Source: Hymenobacter persicinus (GTDB taxonomy: Bacteria > Bacteroidota > Bacteroidia > Cytophagales > Hymenobacteraceae). From it: a stretch of 64,000 nucleotides of DNA. Shown here one piece after another: positions 1 to 7,936 of the stretch. The first letter of the stretch is position 1; each line of letters begins with the position of its first letter. The notes beneath the pieces are model-generated. The model ran no database searches, had not been told where the DNA came from, and saw only the letters and a program-made list of their open reading frames with translations. The DNA is taken from positions 1 through 64,000 of the forward strand of contig NZ_SEWE01000010.1 in assembly GCF_004167665.1 (NCBI RefSeq). Direction: 5' to 3'. The position numbers were made by a program, and so were the translations under genes.

Positions 1-8
1 AACGGACC
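1..8 (-). tRNA. tRNA-Glu, truncated by window edge
   Basis: These bases equal the last eight plus-strand bases (5' end of the tRNA on the minus strand) of the complete copies at 403-410. The rest lies outside the window. Confidence 0.85.
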
Positions 9-38
9 AGATAATAAACCGGTGGCGTTTTGGTGCTG

Positions 39-68
39 CAAAGGTAATAACGTTGCGGTGCAACGCAA
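39..68 (-). promoter_or_regulatory. Promoter of the truncated tRNA-Glu copy
   Basis: On the minus strand: TTG at 66-68, 19-base spacer, TACCTTTG at 39-46. This is the Bacteroidota -33/-7 pattern and is identical in the other units. Confidence 0.75.
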
Positions 69-280
69 TACCTGCGGCAAACTTCTGCGTAAATTTTTGT
101 GAAGCTGCTCTAAGACTTCCGTGAAGCAAGCTCGGCTCACGCAGCTATTGCCAAAAAATTAGCCTAGAAGGCAAAGGAGTTTTATGGCTGTCCTAACAAA
201 TGCTATTCAGAAAACGCGTACTGCGTGAGTTTTATGAACTCATTCGTCATCGGCAAAAGGGACGCTAATAAAATACAAAC

Positions 281-313
281 AAAAAGCCCGCTTCCGGGGA
301 GGAAGCGGGCTTT
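281..313 (-). terminator. Intrinsic terminator of tRNA-Glu copy 1
   Basis: A 13-bp perfect stem (283-295 with 301-313) with a five-base loop, followed on the minus strand by a T-rich run. It lies about 25 bases past the tRNA 3' end. Confidence 0.92.
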
Positions 314-338
314 GTTGAGTCGCAAAACGCGGGGGTAG

Positions 339-410
339 TAGTCCGTAGGGGAATCGAACCCCTGTTGGTAGAATGAAAATCTACTGTCCTAACCCCTAGA
401 CGAACGGACC
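339..410 (-). tRNA. tRNA-Glu(UUC), array copy 1
   Basis: A 72-nt cloverleaf reads on the minus strand. The acceptor stem is GGTCCGT/ACGGACT with a G-U first pair. The anticodon arm is GTAGA-TTTTCAT-TCTAC with anticodon TTC, and the T arm is AGGGG-TTCGATT-CCCCT. The discriminator base is A and the CCA end is not encoded. It has its own promoter upstream and terminator downstream. Confidence 0.97.
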
Positions 411-440
411 AGATAATAAACCGGTGGCGTTTTGGTGCTG

Positions 441-470
441 CAAAGGTAATAACGTTGCGGTGCAACGCAA
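441..470 (-). promoter_or_regulatory. Promoter of tRNA-Glu copy 1
   Basis: TTG (468-470), 19-base spacer, TACCTTTG (441-448) on the minus strand. It is an exact match to TTG/TAnnTTTG and predicts a leader of about 25 nt before the tRNA at 410. Confidence 0.85.
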
Positions 471-682
471 TACCTGCGGCAAACTTCTGCGTAAATTTTT
501 GTGAAGCTGCTCTAAGACTTCCGTGAAGCAAGCTCGGCTCACGCAGCTATTGCCAAAAAATTAGCCTAGAAGGCAAAGGAGTTTTATGGCTGTCCTAACA
601 AATGCTATTCAGAAAACGCGTACTGCGTGAGTTTTATGAACTCATTCGTCATCGGCAAAAGGGACGCTAATAAAATACAAAC

Positions 683-715
683 AAAAAGCCCGCTTCCGGG
701 GAGGAAGCGGGCTTT
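683..715 (-). terminator. Intrinsic terminator of tRNA-Glu copy 2
   Basis: Same 13-bp stem, five-base loop and T-rich tail as in the first unit, displaced by exactly 402 bases. Confidence 0.92.
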
Positions 716-740
716 GTTGAGTCGCAAAACGCGGGGGTAG

Positions 741-812
741 TAGTCCGTAGGGGAATCGAACCCCTGTTGGTAGAATGAAAATCTACTGTCCTAACCCCTA
801 GACGAACGGACC
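741..812 (-). tRNA. tRNA-Glu(UUC), array copy 2
   Basis: Identical to copy 1, with the same anticodon TTC, stems and flanks. Confidence 0.97.
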
Positions 813-842
813 AGATAATAAACCGGTGGCGTTTTGGTGCTG

Positions 843-872
843 CAAAGGTAATAACGTTGCGGTGCAACGCAA
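843..872 (-). promoter_or_regulatory. Promoter of tRNA-Glu copy 2
   Basis: Same TTG-N19-TACCTTTG arrangement as copy 1. Confidence 0.85.
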
Positions 873-1084
873 TACCTGCGGCAAACTTCTGCGTAAATTT
901 TTGTGAAGCTGCTCTAAGACTTCCGTGAAGCAAGCTCGGCTCACGCAGCTATTGCCAAAAAATTAGCCTAGAAGGCAAAGGAGTTTTATGGCTGTCCTAA
1001 CAAATGCTATTCAGAAAACGCGTACTGCGTGAGTTTTATGAACTCATTCGTCATCGGCAAAAGGGACGCTAATAAAATACAAAC

Positions 1085-1117
1085 AAAAAGCCCGCTTCCG
1101 GGGAGGAAGCGGGCTTT
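1085..1117 (-). terminator. Intrinsic terminator of tRNA-Glu copy 3
   Basis: Same hairpin and tail as in the other units. Confidence 0.92.
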
Positions 1118-1142
1118 GTTGAGTCGCAAAACGCGGGGGTAG

Positions 1143-1214
1143 TAGTCCGTAGGGGAATCGAACCCCTGTTGGTAGAATGAAAATCTACTGTCCTAACCCC
1201 TAGACGAACGGACC
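1143..1214 (-). tRNA. tRNA-Glu(UUC), array copy 3
   Basis: Identical to copies 1 and 2. Confidence 0.97.
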
Positions 1215-1244
1215 AGATAATAAACCGGTGGCGTTTTGGTGCTG

Positions 1245-1274
1245 CAAAGGTAATAACGTTGCGGTGCAACGCAA
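1245..1274 (-). promoter_or_regulatory. Promoter of tRNA-Glu copy 3
   Basis: Same TTG-N19-TACCTTTG arrangement as the other units. Confidence 0.85.
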
Positions 1275-1486
1275 TACCTGCGGCAAACTTCTGCGTAAAT
1301 TTTTGTGAAGCTGCTCTAAGACTTCCGTGAAGCAAGCTCGGCTCACGCAGCTATTGCCAAAAAATTAGCCTAGAAGGCAAAGGAGTTTTATGGCTGTCCT
1401 AACAAATGCTATTCAGAAAACGCGTACTGCGTGAGTTTTATGAACTCATTCGTCATCGGCAAAAGGGACGCTAATAAAATACAAAC

Positions 1487-1519
1487 AAAAAGCCCGCTTC
1501 CGGGGAGGAAGCGGGCTTT
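1487..1519 (-). terminator. Intrinsic terminator of tRNA-Glu copy 4
   Basis: Same hairpin and tail as in the other units. Confidence 0.92.
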
Positions 1520-1544
1520 GTTGAGTCGCAAAACGCGGGGGTAG

Positions 1545-1616
1545 TAGTCCGTAGGGGAATCGAACCCCTGTTGGTAGAATGAAAATCTACTGTCCTAACC
1601 CCTAGACGAACGGACC
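1545..1616 (-). tRNA. tRNA-Glu(UUC), array copy 4 (first in reading direction)
   Basis: Identical tRNA sequence. This is the promoter-proximal end of the array. Its upstream flank differs from the other copies after 1640, but the promoter motifs are kept. Confidence 0.97.
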
Positions 1617-1646
1617 AGATAATAAACCGGTGGCGTTTTGATGATG

Positions 1647-1676
1647 CAAAGGTAGCAAGCCGACGTCTCGGCGCAA
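1647..1676 (-). promoter_or_regulatory. Promoter of tRNA-Glu copy 4, outside the repeat
   Basis: TTG (1674-1676), 19 bases, TACCTTTG (1647-1654) on the minus strand. Position and spacing match the array promoters although most spacer bases differ, which supports the motif assignment. From here to the gap start at 1946 I see no further gene. Confidence 0.85.
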
Positions 1677-1720
1677 TACCTGGCCCGGAAAAAAAGTGCC
1701 GCCGAAAGCAAATGGGCTGA

Positions 1721-2953
<1,233 letters not shown>

Positions 2954-2975
2954 GCTTTGCCGTACGTGAATACAT

Positions 2976-3013
2976 GAGAAGCCTGCCCGGTTCGGGTGGG
3001 CTTCTCTGTTTTT
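2976..3013 (+). terminator. Intrinsic terminator after gap
   Basis: Long hairpin (GAGAAGCC-tg-CCCG and its complement around a gtt loop) followed by GTTTTT, 23 bases past the gap stop. Confidence 0.88.
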
Positions 3014-3062
3014 CAGCTCCCCAAGTTCCAACCTTTCCGCTACTGCCGCGTTGTTGCCGACT

Positions 3063-3941
3063 ATGCCCGCCAAGCCCCGCATCTGTTTTCTGATCAACCC
3101 CATGTCGGGCACCAACCGCCGGCAGGACGTGCCCGCCCTCATCACCCGGCACGTCGACACGGCGGCCGTGGACCACGAAATCCGGCTGACCCAGTACGCC
3201 GGCCACGCCGAGGAACTGGCCCGGCAGGCGGCGGCCGAAGGGTTTCGGACCGTAGTGGCCGTGGGCGGCGATGGCACCGTGAATGAGGTAGGGCGGGGAC
3301 TGTTGGGTACGGCTACGGCCCTGGGCGTGGTGCCGCGGGGCTCCGGCAACGGCTTGGCCCGCCACCTGCGGATTCCGCTCACGCTGCCCGCCGCCGTGCA
3401 GCGCGTGTGCGCCCCAGACTTTCAGCGTATCGACGTGGGCCATATCAACGGGCGCGCTTTCTTTTGCACCGCCGGGCTGGGCTTCGATGCTCACGTGAGC
3501 AAGTGTTTTGCCCAGGCCGGCACCCGGGGGCTGAGCACCTACGTGAAAGTGGCATTGCGCGAGTACCGCCACTACCGCCCCACGCCCATCACGGTGGCGT
3601 TGAATGGGCAGACCCTGCAGACGGATTGCTACGTGCTGGCCTTCGCCAACGCGGCCCAGTACGGCAACAACGCCTACATTGCCCCCCTGGCCGATATCCG
3701 GGACGGTCTGCTGGATCTGTGCCTGATTGACTCACTGCCCGTGGTGCGGGCCGTGCGGGTGGGGCTGGGGCTGGCGCTGGGCAACCTGCCCACGTCGGGG
3801 GCCGCCGTGTTTCATACTAGTTCCCATATCCGGGTGCGGGCCGCTACCCCGCTGGGCTTTCACATCGACGGCGACTACGGGGGCGAGGCCCGGGAATTTG
3901 AGGTGGCCCTGACGCCGCTGGCCCTGGAAGTAGCGGTGTGA
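3063..3941 (+). CDS. Diacylglycerol kinase family lipid kinase (YegS/DagK-like)
   Basis: Predicted lipid kinase of the DAGK catalytic family, which phosphorylates diacylglycerol or related lipids at the membrane face. The 292-residue protein shows the family order: an early NPMSG motif, then the nucleotide-binding VAVGGDGTVNEV segment, then GVVPRGSGNGLARHL about 30 residues on. The C-terminal half has the expected beta-sandwich character. The ATG at 3063 is preferred; an in-frame TTG at 3051 is possible. The stop codon lies inside the left arm of an inverted repeat that fills the gap to the next gene. The exact lipid substrate cannot be told from sequence. Confidence 0.88.
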   Translation: MPAKPRICFLINPMSGTNRRQDVPALITRHVDTAAVDHEIRLTQYAGHAEELARQAAAEGFRTVVAVGGDGTVNEVGRGLLGTATALGVVPRGSGNGLARHLRIPLTLPAAVQRVCAPDFQRIDVGHINGRAFFCTAGLGFDAHVSKCFAQAGTRGLSTYVKVALREYRHYRPTPITVALNGQTLQTDCYVLAFANAAQYGNNAYIAPLADIRDGLLDLCLIDSLPVVRAVRVGLGLALGNLPTSGAAVFHTSSHIRVRAATPLGFHIDGDYGGEAREFEVALTPLALEVAV

Positions 3942-4061
3942 TGGTGAACTTGTGAGATGGTGAAGTTCTGAAATAGTGAGTTTGATGTTGGATTGGCGCA
4001 ACTTGCGCCGGCCGCGCCGCCAGCACGTAAACTCACCATCTCACAAGTTCACCATTTCACC
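3935..4061. repeat. Inverted repeat between lipid kinase and SUI1 gene
   Basis: Arms of 29 bases (3935-3963 and 4033-4061) are complementary with two mismatches. The left arm contains the kinase stop codon and the right arm ends two bases before the next ATG. The motif (ggtgaa/gatggtga words) recurs at 60159-60427. It could fold in the mRNA; no T-run follows. Confidence 0.85.
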
Positions 4062-4063
4062 CC

Positions 4064-4405
4064 ATGAACAACCGCCGCAGCCGCGAAGGCATTGTGTATT
4101 CGACCAGCTCCGACTTCGAGTACCAGCATGCCAATGAAGAGGAAGCCACCACGCTGCCGCCCCAGCAGCAGAACCTGCGGGTGCAGCTCGATAAAAAGTC
4201 GCGCGGGGGCAAGCAGGTCACGCTTATCACCGGCTTCGTGGGCCAGGATGCTGACCTGCAGGCCCTGGGCAAGCTGCTCAAAACCAAGTGCGGCGTGGGC
4301 GGCAACGCCAAGGACGGCGAAATCCTGATTCAGGGTGACTTCCGCGACAAAGTCCTGGCCGTGCTGCTCGAGCAGAAGTACAAAGCCAAAAAAGCCGGCG
4401 GATAA
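4064..4405 (+). CDS. SUI1/eIF1-like translation factor (YciH family)
   Basis: A 113-residue protein with a poorly conserved acidic, glutamine-rich N-terminus and a SUI1 domain from about residue 40 to the end. The domain signature is visible in [24 protein letters not shown] and [13 protein letters not shown]. YciH/eIF1-type proteins bind the small ribosomal subunit and affect start-site fidelity; in bacteria the role is less certain. The gene converges on kdsB with only three bases between stops. Confidence 0.92.
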   Translation: MNNRRSREGIVYSTSSDFEYQHANEEEATTLPPQQQNLRVQLDKKSRGGKQVTLITGFVGQDADLQALGKLLKTKCGVGGNAKDGEILIQGDFRDKVLAVLLEQKYKAKKAGG

Positions 4406-4408
4406 GGG

Positions 4409-5161
4409 TTAGGTAGTAGCCTTTAGATGCTGCAACGCCCGCTCCACGTCCTCCGGCGTATCGATGCCGATGGTTTCGAGCGTGGTTTCGGCCGTCAGGA
4501 TGCGGTAGCCGTTTTCCAGCCAGCGCAGCTGCTCCAGGCTTTCGGCCTGCTCCAGCGCGGAGGGCGGCAGCAGGGTAATTTCGGCCAGCACGTCGGGGCG
4601 GTAAGCGTAGAGGCCGATGTGGCGCAGGTAGCGGTGGTGGCTTAGCCACTCGGCCGGCTCGCGCTGACGCTGGAAGGGCAGGGGGTGGCGGCTGAAGTAC
4701 AGCGCGTGGCCCTGGGCGTCGAGCACTACTTTGGGCAGATGGGGGCTGAAGAGTTCCTCGGCACTAACTACGGGCTTGACCAGCGTGGCCAGCTGGGGCC
4801 GGGGTTCAGCCTCGAACAAGTCCACCAGCGCATTGATCTGGGCCGGGTGAATGAAGGGCTCGTCGCCCTGAATGTTGATAATGCAGTCGGCCACGACGCC
4901 GAGCTGCCGGTAGGCATCGAACACCCGGTCGGTGCCGCTGGGATGGTCGGGGTGGGTGAGCAGCACCTCGCCGCCGAAGCGTTCCACGTGCTCCCGGATC
5001 CGCTCGTCGTCGGTGGCCACCACCACCCGGCTCAGCTTGGCTTGTCGGGCTTGCTCCACCACGCGCTGAATCATGGACTTGCCACCCAGATCTACCAAAG
5101 GCTTGCCGGGCAGGCGGGTGGAAGCGTAGCGGGCCGGAATGATGCCGATGGCGTGGAGCAT
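4409..5161 (-). CDS. kdsB: 3-deoxy-manno-octulosonate cytidylyltransferase
   Basis: Activates Kdo with CTP to CMP-Kdo for lipopolysaccharide inner-core synthesis in the cytosol. The start IIPARYASTRLPGKPL is the family nucleotide-binding signature. Further conserved segments include VVVATDDERI, THPDHPSGTDR and NIQGDEPFI. The protein has 250 residues from the ATG at 5161, the usual size. The longer open frame upstream reaches 5329 but has no family similarity and overlaps the flank of the next gene. Presence of kdsB implies a Kdo-containing outer membrane. Confidence 0.97.
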   Translation of the reverse strand: MLHAIGIIPARYASTRLPGKPLVDLGGKSMIQRVVEQARQAKLSRVVVATDDERIREHVERFGGEVLLTHPDHPSGTDRVFDAYRQLGVVADCIINIQGDEPFIHPAQINALVDLFEAEPRPQLATLVKPVVSAEELFSPHLPKVVLDAQGHALYFSRHPLPFQRQREPAEWLSHHRYLRHIGLYAYRPDVLAEITLLPPSALEQAESLEQLRWLENGYRILTAETTLETIGIDTPEDVERALQHLKATT

Positions 5162-5426
5162 GGAAGCGGGCGAAAAGGTGGAACAAACGGTACGAGGCCG
5201 AAAGTAGGAGGATTTCGGCTGCCCCGCGCAAAGTGGCGCCAAATTGGCTAGGCGAGCTTGGCCCGGCCTGAGCCGCCCGATTGTCGGGCAGCAATTGTGG
5301 CAAAATGGCCCCCGTGGCCCCGTAGCCAAGGATTATTTAATTATCTTTCGGCAGCATATCGTCTGCCGGCCGCGGCTGTTGCCTGCATTGGGCAAGCCGC
5401 TGCTTTTTCTCTTGCAAACCGTCCGT

Positions 5427-6371
5427 ATGACCCGTTTTTCGTTGCTGTTTGCCGCTTTTGCCCTCTCTGGTTTTGCCGCTTCCGCCACCCCGCGGCCCAT
5501 TGCCCTGCCCGATTCCATCGGCGTGGAATACCGCAACAATAAAGTCCTGATCAAGCACCGCGTCGCGCCCGGCGAGACGCTCTACGGCATTGCCCGCCGC
5601 TACAAGGTGCCCGTCGACCAGATTGTGGAAGCCAACCCCAAGCTGGAAGGTGCCCTGGGCGCGGGCCAGATTGTGCTCGTGCCCCGCACCCGCGTTGTGC
5701 TCTCGAACCCGGCCGCTAAGTCCGCCACGGCTGCCGTGCCGAATGCCGCCGCCAAAGGCCTGAGCACCGACGCCCGGGGCAACAAAGTATATAAGGTGGC
5801 CAAGGGGGAAACGCTGTTTGCCGTGGCCCGCCGCTTCGATATGACGCCCGCCGACATTGCCCGGCAGAACAATATGGCCGCCAACGCCGGCGTCCGCATC
5901 GGGCAGACCCTGATTATCGTGCCCGCCGGTGGTTCCGCGGACGCTGCTGTAGCCGCTGCGCCCAAGCCCGCCGCCGTACCGGCCCCCAACAACCGCCCCG
6001 AGCGCACCGACGATTCGGACAAGGAGAAAGAGTCCGCTACGGCCCCAGCCGCCCCGGTGACGCCCGCCAAGGAGGATGCCCCCGAGCGCGCCAGTGAGAT
6101 TGTGCGCAAAGTCACCGAAAGCGGCCTGGCCGCCGTGATTGAGGGCGGGGGCACCGACAAGTACCTGGCCCTGCACAAGACGGCTCCCGTGGGCACCATC
6201 ATGCAGGTGCGCAACATCATGAACGGGCAGTCGGTGTACGTGCGCGTGATTGGGCAGCTGCCCGACACCGGCGAAAACAGCAACGTGCTTGTGCGCATCT
6301 CGCGCCGGGCCGTACAGAAGCTGGCTACCCCGGACTCCCGCTTCCGCGTCGAAACTTCGTACGTGCCGTAG
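5427..6371 (+). CDS. Secreted LysM protein with RlpA-like C-terminal domain
   Basis: A 314-residue exported protein. The N-terminus MTRFSLLFAAFALSGFAASA is a signal peptide, which fixes the start at 5427 although the frame is open from 5244. Two LysM peptidoglycan-binding modules follow (about residues 42-88, with GETLYGIARRYKV, and 123-170, with GETLFAVARRFDM). A low-complexity Ala/Pro-rich linker comes next. The last 95 residues (APVGTIMQVRNIMNGQSVYV, VLVRISRRA) resemble the double-psi barrel of RlpA-type proteins. A cell-wall-binding role is likely; enzymatic activity cannot be judged. It lies three bases before the next open frame. Confidence 0.87.
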   Translation: MTRFSLLFAAFALSGFAASATPRPIALPDSIGVEYRNNKVLIKHRVAPGETLYGIARRYKVPVDQIVEANPKLEGALGAGQIVLVPRTRVVLSNPAAKSATAAVPNAAAKGLSTDARGNKVYKVAKGETLFAVARRFDMTPADIARQNNMAANAGVRIGQTLIIVPAGGSADAAVAAAPKPAAVPAPNNRPERTDDSDKEKESATAPAAPVTPAKEDAPERASEIVRKVTESGLAAVIEGGGTDKYLALHKTAPVGTIMQVRNIMNGQSVYVRVIGQLPDTGENSNVLVRISRRAVQKLATPDSRFRVETSYVP

Positions 6372-6374
6372 CGG

Positions 6375-7145
6375 TTGGTGCTGGCAGTGAATCACGCCCA
6401 GACCCGGCGCCTGCTCGAAGAGCGCTACGCCCACTACAACCGGCCCGCCTTTATTGCCGACGACCCCATCCAGAGTCCCCACCGCTTTTCTCAGCGGGCG
6501 GACGTTGAAATCAGCGCCCTGTTTGCGGCCCTGCTGGCCTGGGGGCGCCGCCCGACCATCATCAGCAAGGTCACGGAGCTGCTGCGCCGCATGGACGACG
6601 CGCCCCACCAGTTCGTGACCCAGCACCAGGACGAGGACCTGAAAAAGCTGCTCGGCTTCTGCCACCGCACCTTCTGCGACACCGACCTGCTCTACTTCGT
6701 GCACTGGCTGCGCGACTACTACACCGGGCACGAGACGCTGGAAGACGCCTTTCTGCACGGCGCTACCCAGCGGGAGCGGCTGGAAAACTTCCACACGCTG
6801 TTCTTCAGCCTGCCCGACGCGCCCCAGCGCACCCGTAAGCACGTGGCCACGCCCGCCCGGGGCTCGGCCTGCAAGCGCGTAAACATGTACCTGCGCTGGC
6901 TGGTCCGCCACGACGACCGGGGCGTGGACTTCGGCCTCTGGCGCCGCCTGCCCATGGCCGAGCTGATCTGCCCCATCGACGTGCACGTGGAGCGCCAGGC
7001 CCGGCAGCTGGGCCTGCTCACCCGCCCCGTCGTGGACTGGCGCGCCGCCGAGGAGCTCACCGAGAACCTGCGGCGGTTTGACCCCGCAGACCCGGTGAAG
7101 TATGACTTCGCGCTGGTTGGGCTGGGGGTGGAGGAGAAGCGGTAG
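6375..7145 (+). CDS. TIGR02757 family protein
   Basis: About 256 residues, matching the Bacteroidota family TIGR02757 (DUF2400), whose function is unknown. Recognisable segments are DDPIQSPHRFSQRADVEISA, ALLAWGRRPTII, and the cysteine-rich RGSACKRVNMYLRWLVR. The last is reminiscent of metal- or nucleic-acid-binding loops of helix-hairpin-helix glycosylases, but I cannot assign a reaction. No ATG fits: the start is TTG 6375, GTG 6378 or GTG 6387. It follows the LysM gene by three bases and is probably co-transcribed with it. Confidence 0.85.
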   Translation: MVLAVNHAQTRRLLEERYAHYNRPAFIADDPIQSPHRFSQRADVEISALFAALLAWGRRPTIISKVTELLRRMDDAPHQFVTQHQDEDLKKLLGFCHRTFCDTDLLYFVHWLRDYYTGHETLEDAFLHGATQRERLENFHTLFFSLPDAPQRTRKHVATPARGSACKRVNMYLRWLVRHDDRGVDFGLWRRLPMAELICPIDVHVERQARQLGLLTRPVVDWRAAEELTENLRRFDPADPVKYDFALVGLGVEEKR

Positions 7146-7166
7146 CGTTGTTTAACATACGAGCCT

Positions 7167-7832
7167 ATGCAAACCTATACTGTCCGGTCGCTGCGTTTGG
7201 ATGTTGCGCTACTTATTGTGGTTGTGTGGGTTACTCTATTCGTTGCTTTCGTTCAGCTGCGGCAGCACTTTCTTAATGAAACGGGATTCCTGATTTTCTT
7301 CTGCGGCTGGCTGGTATCGGGCTACCTGGCTGTTAGAAAGTTTGCTGTGCGCGAGTTGGCCGTAGAGCTGACCCCCGGTTGGCTGACGATTAGGTCGGAA
7401 GGCACCGCAACGGAGCAGCAGATTCCGCTGGACCAGATTGCCTCGTATTTCTATAAGTATGATGGCAGAATAAAGCTGTTTCGCTTGCAGCTGCACTCCG
7501 GCCAGAAAGTGGTGATGCGTAACAACAGCCGCTTTTGCCCCGCGGATGATCTGGCCGCGCTGGGCCGGGATTTTGAGGCGCAGCTTGCGCAGGGGGCCGC
7601 CGCCGTCCTGAATGGAAGTGGACGTGCTGTTCGGCGGGAGAAAACGTTTTTTGAAGAGCCGGTTTCGACGGCCGGACTGGTAATTCTGCCCGCGGCCATG
7701 GTTCTGCTCTGGCTGGCCGGTGACGGTGCGCTCTTCACGCTGCGCACCATCGGGTGTGCCGCCTTTGGCTATGTCGTTTATTGGGTGGCGTGGCTGAACG
7801 GAGCTGAAGCGCGCAACCAGAAGCCTGGGTAG
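7167..7832 (+). CDS. Hypothetical membrane protein
   Basis: A 221-residue protein that I do not recognise. Hydropathy suggests two membrane segments near the N-terminus (about residues 10-27 and 36-51), a central soluble beta-rich part (about 60-150), and one or two membrane segments near the C-terminus (about 168-210). This PH-like-domain-between-helices layout is common in small bacterial membrane proteins without known function. It starts 21 bases after the preceding gene on the same strand. Confidence 0.75.
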   Translation: MQTYTVRSLRLDVALLIVVVWVTLFVAFVQLRQHFLNETGFLIFFCGWLVSGYLAVRKFAVRELAVELTPGWLTIRSEGTATEQQIPLDQIASYFYKYDGRIKLFRLQLHSGQKVVMRNNSRFCPADDLAALGRDFEAQLAQGAAAVLNGSGRAVRREKTFFEEPVSTAGLVILPAAMVLLWLAGDGALFTLRTIGCAAFGYVVYWVAWLNGAEARNQKPG

Positions 7833-7936
7833 ACGAATATCTTACCCAATTAGTAACCCCGGCGAATCTTTCGCCCCGCCGCGAATGTTTACTTTTACCG
7901 TCCTTTGCGATTACAACCCACTACCCAGTTCCTGAT

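Larger units (their letters stand above)
1..1640. repeat. Tandem array of 402-bp tRNA-Glu units
   Basis: The sequence repeats with a period of 402 bases, four full times plus a partial copy at the window start (base 1 corresponds to base 403). The copies look identical wherever compared. Identity stops at about 1640, where the next bases change. Each unit holds, on the minus strand, a promoter, a tRNA-Glu and an intrinsic terminator. The roughly 330 bases between successive tRNA genes contain only these signals and about 180 bases with no recognisable gene. The array runs off the left edge, so its true copy number is unknown. Confidence 0.97.

Noticed and set aside
265..531. 88-codon minus-strand frames in each tRNA unit
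   Set aside because: They run through the tRNA gene, its promoter and its terminator, and repeat only because the DNA repeats. Not a protein gene.
1..1640. CRISPR-like array
   Set aside because: The repeat unit is 402 bp, identical throughout with no variable spacers, and contains tRNA genes.
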